Assembly: GCA_017481395.1 (NCBI GenBank)
Contig: JAFUPE010000071.1
Span: 1 to 45,647 of the forward strand
Reading direction: 5' to 3'
DNA from: Ruminococcus sp.
GTDB taxonomy: Bacteria > Bacillota_A > Clostridia > Oscillospirales > Acutalibacteraceae
Length of the DNA stretch: 45,647 nucleotides
Every line of letters begins with the position of its first letter. The first letter of the stretch is position 1. Positions 42,994-45,647 of the stretch are shown here, in pieces. The notes beneath the pieces are model-generated. The model had not been told where the DNA came from and did not search any database. It saw only the letters and a program-made list of their open reading frames with translations. A program made the position numbers and the translations under genes.

Positions 42994-43688
42994 TTTCTGA
43001 ACCTCTTAAACGCATCCACACCAAATATTCTGTGCAGTGGCTTAGTGATAGTTTTTCTTAATTTGCTTTTTTTGCTCATCCAGGCAGCCGAATACCAATG
43101 AACAGATATGGTATTCTCTGTTTTGCGTAGTCTGCCTGTTGCACTTTCATAAGGATTAAAATAATCTGCAGGATAAATTGCGGTATTACCCAGCAACTGA
43201 TATGAACCATCAGTATTTAACCCTAACTTTTTCAAAGCATTGGTGTTCAGTTTTGGACACATCTCAACGCCTTTTTCACCAGAAAGCAAAGCATCATATT
43301 CTTTAACCATAGTTTCTATAGCTATACCCTTTGCAACTGAACCAAAACCTAGACCAGTATTAACAAACTCATTTGATTCAAAACCAAAATAAGCTTCATT
43401 TGACAACATATCATCAAGAGGCTTAAGCAACTCAACATCAGTGTCAAAATATACTCCACCGCACTTTGCTACGACCAATAAACGAACATAATCACTTAAG
43501 AAAGCATACTTTTTATTTTCATAACACATTTTTGTGTAACCATTCATATTTATATCAAAGCTGTCTTCGTTCCACTCAATTATTTCATAATCCGGGCAAT
43601 ACTTACGCCAGCTTTCTATGCATTTTAAAGCGAGTTTCGGCTTCTCGCCCTTACCAAACCAACAGTAATGTATTTTTTTAGGAATCAT
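42990..43688 (-). CDS. GT32-like glycosyltransferase (DXD sugar-binding family)
   Basis: A 232-residue enzyme starting MIPKKIHYCWFGKGEKP, the hallmark of the family of capsular/OCH1-like transferases, with EIIEWNEDSFD and the metal-binding D-x-D in GGVYFDTDVELLKPLDD. The C-terminal NTISVHWYSAAWMSKKSKL carries a conserved His-Trp near the end. AGGAGG lies before ATG 43688. Confidence 0.9.
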   Translation of the reverse strand: MIPKKIHYCWFGKGEKPKLALKCIESWRKYCPDYEIIEWNEDSFDINMNGYTKMCYENKKYAFLSDYVRLLVVAKCGGVYFDTDVELLKPLDDMLSNEAYFGFESNEFVNTGLGFGSVAKGIAIETMVKEYDALLSGEKGVEMCPKLNTNALKKLGLNTDGSYQLLGNTAIYPADYFNPYESATGRLRKTENTISVHWYSAAWMSKKSKLRKTITKPLHRIFGVDAFKRFRK

Positions 43689-43705
43689 ATCAAATTCTCC
43701 TCCTG

Positions 43706-44851
43706 TTAAGAAAGAACTCCTGTAAGCTGGCTATGATAATATTTAGGACATTCCATAAAGAACATAAGCATATTCATAGCAACTATACCTAACTTTACAA
43801 AAGCACGGTCTTTATCGTTAAAACCATATTCGAAGATATAAGGTATCAACAGCATATTGTAGACACTGCAATATATAGGAAGTCTACCAATAAGAATGCC
43901 GCTGGTGAAAATCCCAACAAAATTCAACGCAGCTGATACCAAGGACATATTAACAGCTATGGGAAGCATGGGGTTGCTCTCATATTGCTCCTCGAGGCTC
44001 TTTCTTCTTGCAAAAGCCAATATAGGAAATACAGAATGAAAAAGTGCACGCAAAGGATTAACGCCATCATCATTTTCAAACTGATCTGTCACTCCGGCAT
44101 AAGACGTATCACTTAACACGCTATCTTCTAATCCTTCAAAAAAAGGTTCAGCAAAGATGCAAATTATAACAATAGCTATAATAAAAACAAAAATTCTGAA
44201 CTGCCAAGGTTTACTTTTTGCAACAAAGTAAATTGGAAGCATAAGCAAACAGGTAATATGTATGGTTGACATAAGCAATACTGCGATTGCGAATTTAATG
44301 GTTTTACCATCTTTAATTAAATCACAGCATGAAAATAAGACCGCAACACATATAAACTGACGCATTCCGTTCATCGGCCAGGTAAAAGTACATAATGCAA
44401 TAAACGTAAATGCACTGAAAAAGAAATCGCAAGAATATTTTCTCAGGGGTATAATTATGCAAATCATAGTTATTATGGCAATAGCCATTAACCACCACTG
44501 ATAATCATCAGATATAAAGCACTTAAATAGTACGTTGAAAATATCAAAACCAGGACTTTTGCCTTCCCAATCAATCTCTGCCCAGGCAGTCGAAAAAAAC
44601 GGTGAAATTGAATTAAAAGTACGGATATATGTACTCGTATCCATAATATAGCCTCGCATACCTATCCAAAAGGTAAAATATGCGAATATAGCTATAGCAT
44701 AAGATAAGGGGAATTTTTCAGTTTTAGGCGGCTCAAGGGGCGTTTCTGCCAAGCTCGGCACAGCCGCTTTCGCCTCTTTTCCTTTGCGGTTAACCGAGTA
44801 TATAATGTATATAAACGGCACCCACAAAAGCATTGACCAATATATAATCAT
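43706..44851 (-). CDS. EpsG/Wzy-like polysaccharide polymerase
   Basis: A 381-residue membrane protein with about ten segments, first gene of the operon. It has the EpsG-family arrangement: FWIGMRGYIMDTSTYIRTF after the second segment, SPGFDIFNVLFKCF, WPMNGMRQFICVAVLF and STIHITCLLMLPIYFVA. The second hydrophilic stretch near residues 23-46 is Pro/Glu/Lys rich. Its likely role is joining repeat units after flipping. ATG 44851 follows GGAG. Confidence 0.87.
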   Translation of the reverse strand: MIIYWSMLLWVPFIYIIYSVNRKGKEAKAAVPSLAETPLEPPKTEKFPLSYAIAIFAYFTFWIGMRGYIMDTSTYIRTFNSISPFFSTAWAEIDWEGKSPGFDIFNVLFKCFISDDYQWWLMAIAIITMICIIIPLRKYSCDFFFSAFTFIALCTFTWPMNGMRQFICVAVLFSCCDLIKDGKTIKFAIAVLLMSTIHITCLLMLPIYFVAKSKPWQFRIFVFIIAIVIICIFAEPFFEGLEDSVLSDTSYAGVTDQFENDDGVNPLRALFHSVFPILAFARRKSLEEQYESNPMLPIAVNMSLVSAALNFVGIFTSGILIGRLPIYCSVYNMLLIPYIFEYGFNDKDRAFVKLGIVAMNMLMFFMECPKYYHSQLTGVLS

Positions 44852-44936
44852 TCGTATTCTCCACTAAAACAAAATAAAAAACAAGACTTACAAAAGTATA
44901 TACTTATCCACAATATAAGCCTAATTATTCTTATAT

Positions 44937-44965
44937 ATTTTACTATAAAGCTATATATATGTCAA
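44937..44965 (-). promoter_or_regulatory. Promoter of the polysaccharide operon
   Basis: Minus strand: perfect TTGACA (44965-44960), 17-base spacer, TAAAAT (44942-44937). No other equally good promoter is evident in the 17 kb that follow, so it probably drives the operon down to capG. Between 44966 and 45070 I see no gene. Confidence 0.82.
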
Positions 44966-45070
44966 CAAATAAAGACAGAATAAACAGAAAATAAAAGTTG
45001 AATTTGCACATATTTGTAAAAATGTGATATTTACAGCTATAGGGTCAAAATCATAATTTAAACGCAAAAA

Positions 45071-45094
45071 TCCCCACCGATTGCTCGGTGGGGA
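45071..45094 (-). terminator. Terminator downstream of the recombinase junction
   Basis: 10-bp perfect stem TCCCCACCGA / TCGGTGGGGA with a TTGC loop; the minus strand continues with TTTTTGCG, so it ends transcripts coming from the right. Its stem resembles the terminator at 9071. Confidence 0.88.
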
Positions 45095-45136
45095 AATTTA
45101 ATTTTATTCAGCTATATAAAATGCTCGGGTCTTAAA

Positions 45137-45172
45137 TTATTTCATGCCCTTGATAGCTGCCTGTGCAGAAAG
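45137..45172 (-). other. Possible 3' remnant of a target gene (attachment-site half)
   Basis: On the minus strand, one frame out of phase with the recombinase, the last codons read LSAQAAIKGMK and stop at 45137, five bases beyond the recombinase stop, followed by the strong terminator at 45071. The tail resembles the C-terminus of enzymes such as pyruvate phosphate dikinase (AAQAAI-type ending), but that is a weak resemblance. Confidence 0.35.
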
Positions 45173-45647
45173 GTAAAAACAATGGGGTTTTTGATGAGGT
45201 GTACGTTGTCCTCATTCTCTTTCCTATGTAACGAGGAAATCTTTTCGATTTCCTCCAACTTGATAATACAGCTTTTCTTCCTGCCCTCTGCTGTAAAGGT
45301 TGCTTTCACATCAGCCGTTCCGTTCAGATTGACATACCAATCAAAAGTGGTATCCGAAGTCGGCGTTACCATATAAACAAACTGATTGACAACATCGTGG
45401 CTGATTGTGCTACCACTAAAATCAATAAGACTGTTCAGCGTAGAACGGATACCCTCTAAATCCAGACCTCTCGGACTACATTTTTCTGTTGGTGTATCGT
45501 CAAGAGCTTTTTGGAGTTCCTTAATCTCTGCATCAATAGGGCTTCTCATAGACTGATACTCGTCTTTTGAAATCTCTCCGTCAGCTCTCATAGCAATCAA
45601 GTTTGTAAGTCGGCTATTTGCTTTATCTATTCTTGCCTGTATAGAAA
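45142..45647 (-). CDS. Large serine recombinase, C-terminal part (5' part cut by window edge)
   Basis: 168 codons are visible and the frame is open to the window edge. The sequence matches the C-terminal region of large serine recombinases of integrative elements and phages: a coiled-coil-like ARIDKANSRLTNLIAMRADGEISKDEY, then KELQKALDD, NQFVYMVTPTSDTTFDWYVNL and a basic tail. These enzymes catalyse site-specific integration and excision. The catalytic Ser domain and zinc ribbon must lie outside the window. An internal TTG at 45600 is not taken as a start because the frame continues with family-like sequence. Confidence 0.85.
   Translation of the reverse strand, partial: SIQARIDKANSRLTNLIAMRADGEISKDEYQSMRSPIDAEIKELQKALDDTPTEKCSPRGLDLEGIRSTLNSLIDFSGSTISHDVVNQFVYMVTPTSDTTFDWYVNLNGTADVKATFTAEGRKKSCIIKLEEIEKISSLHRKENEDNVHLIKNPIVFTFLHRQLSRA

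Overview
The window looks like chromosome from a low-GC, Gram-positive anaerobe of the Clostridia, most likely an uncultured gut Oscillospiraceae/Ruminococcaceae-type genome. The reasons are strong GGAGG ribosome sites with occasional TTG/GTG starts, near-consensus sigma-A promoters, a single-chain glycyl-tRNA synthetase, PyrR, a TPP-riboswitch-controlled ThiT, a type III glutamine synthetase, a giant acyl-CoA dehydratase-activase-like protein and intrinsic terminators at most gene ends. TGA works as a stop. No plasmid origin, CRISPR array or rRNA is seen.

Left part (1-9.1 kb): the 5' part of glyS (minus) faces pyrR and a TPP riboswitch-thiT unit. A DUF1015 gene and a CAU-anticodon tRNA follow. 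Next is a membrane/stress-type island: an ABC ATPase-permease pair, an Xre regulator coupled to a DUF3169 membrane protein and preceded by two identical-arm operators, and two paralogous membrane proteins behind a long structured leader. The promoters of the ABC pair and of the paralog pair share the same 19-nt motif, so one missing regulator may control both.

Middle part (9.1-27.5 kb): a compact minus-strand operon degV-fakA-plsY-activase fits acyl-phosphate and phosphatidic acid synthesis from exogenous fatty acids. Then come a processive-type GT2, glnN, sfsA-apeB, a lipoprotein with a small membrane protein, a Na/Pi cotransporter and a single GT2. Two kinds of dispersed intergenic repeat lie here: a ~75-nt element in three copies (6.2, 20.7 and 24.7 kb), and arrays of different hairpins joined by a constant ATATCGC linker (18.4 and 20.8 kb) that flank glnN.

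Right part (27.5-44.9 kb): a 17-kb one-directional surface polysaccharide operon runs from a consensus promoter at 44.94 kb. It carries an EpsG-type polymerase, a GT32-like, two GT4-like and three GT2 glycosyltransferases, two pyruvyl-transferase-family proteins, an FrhB-like Fe-S protein, two flippases, and finally capE-capF-capG for UDP-N-acetyl-L-fucosamine. No initiating phosphoglycosyl transferase or chain-length regulator is present in the window. Beyond it, at the right edge, is the C-terminal part of a large serine recombinase. Its last codons overlap what looks like the 3' tail of another gene, suggesting an integration junction.
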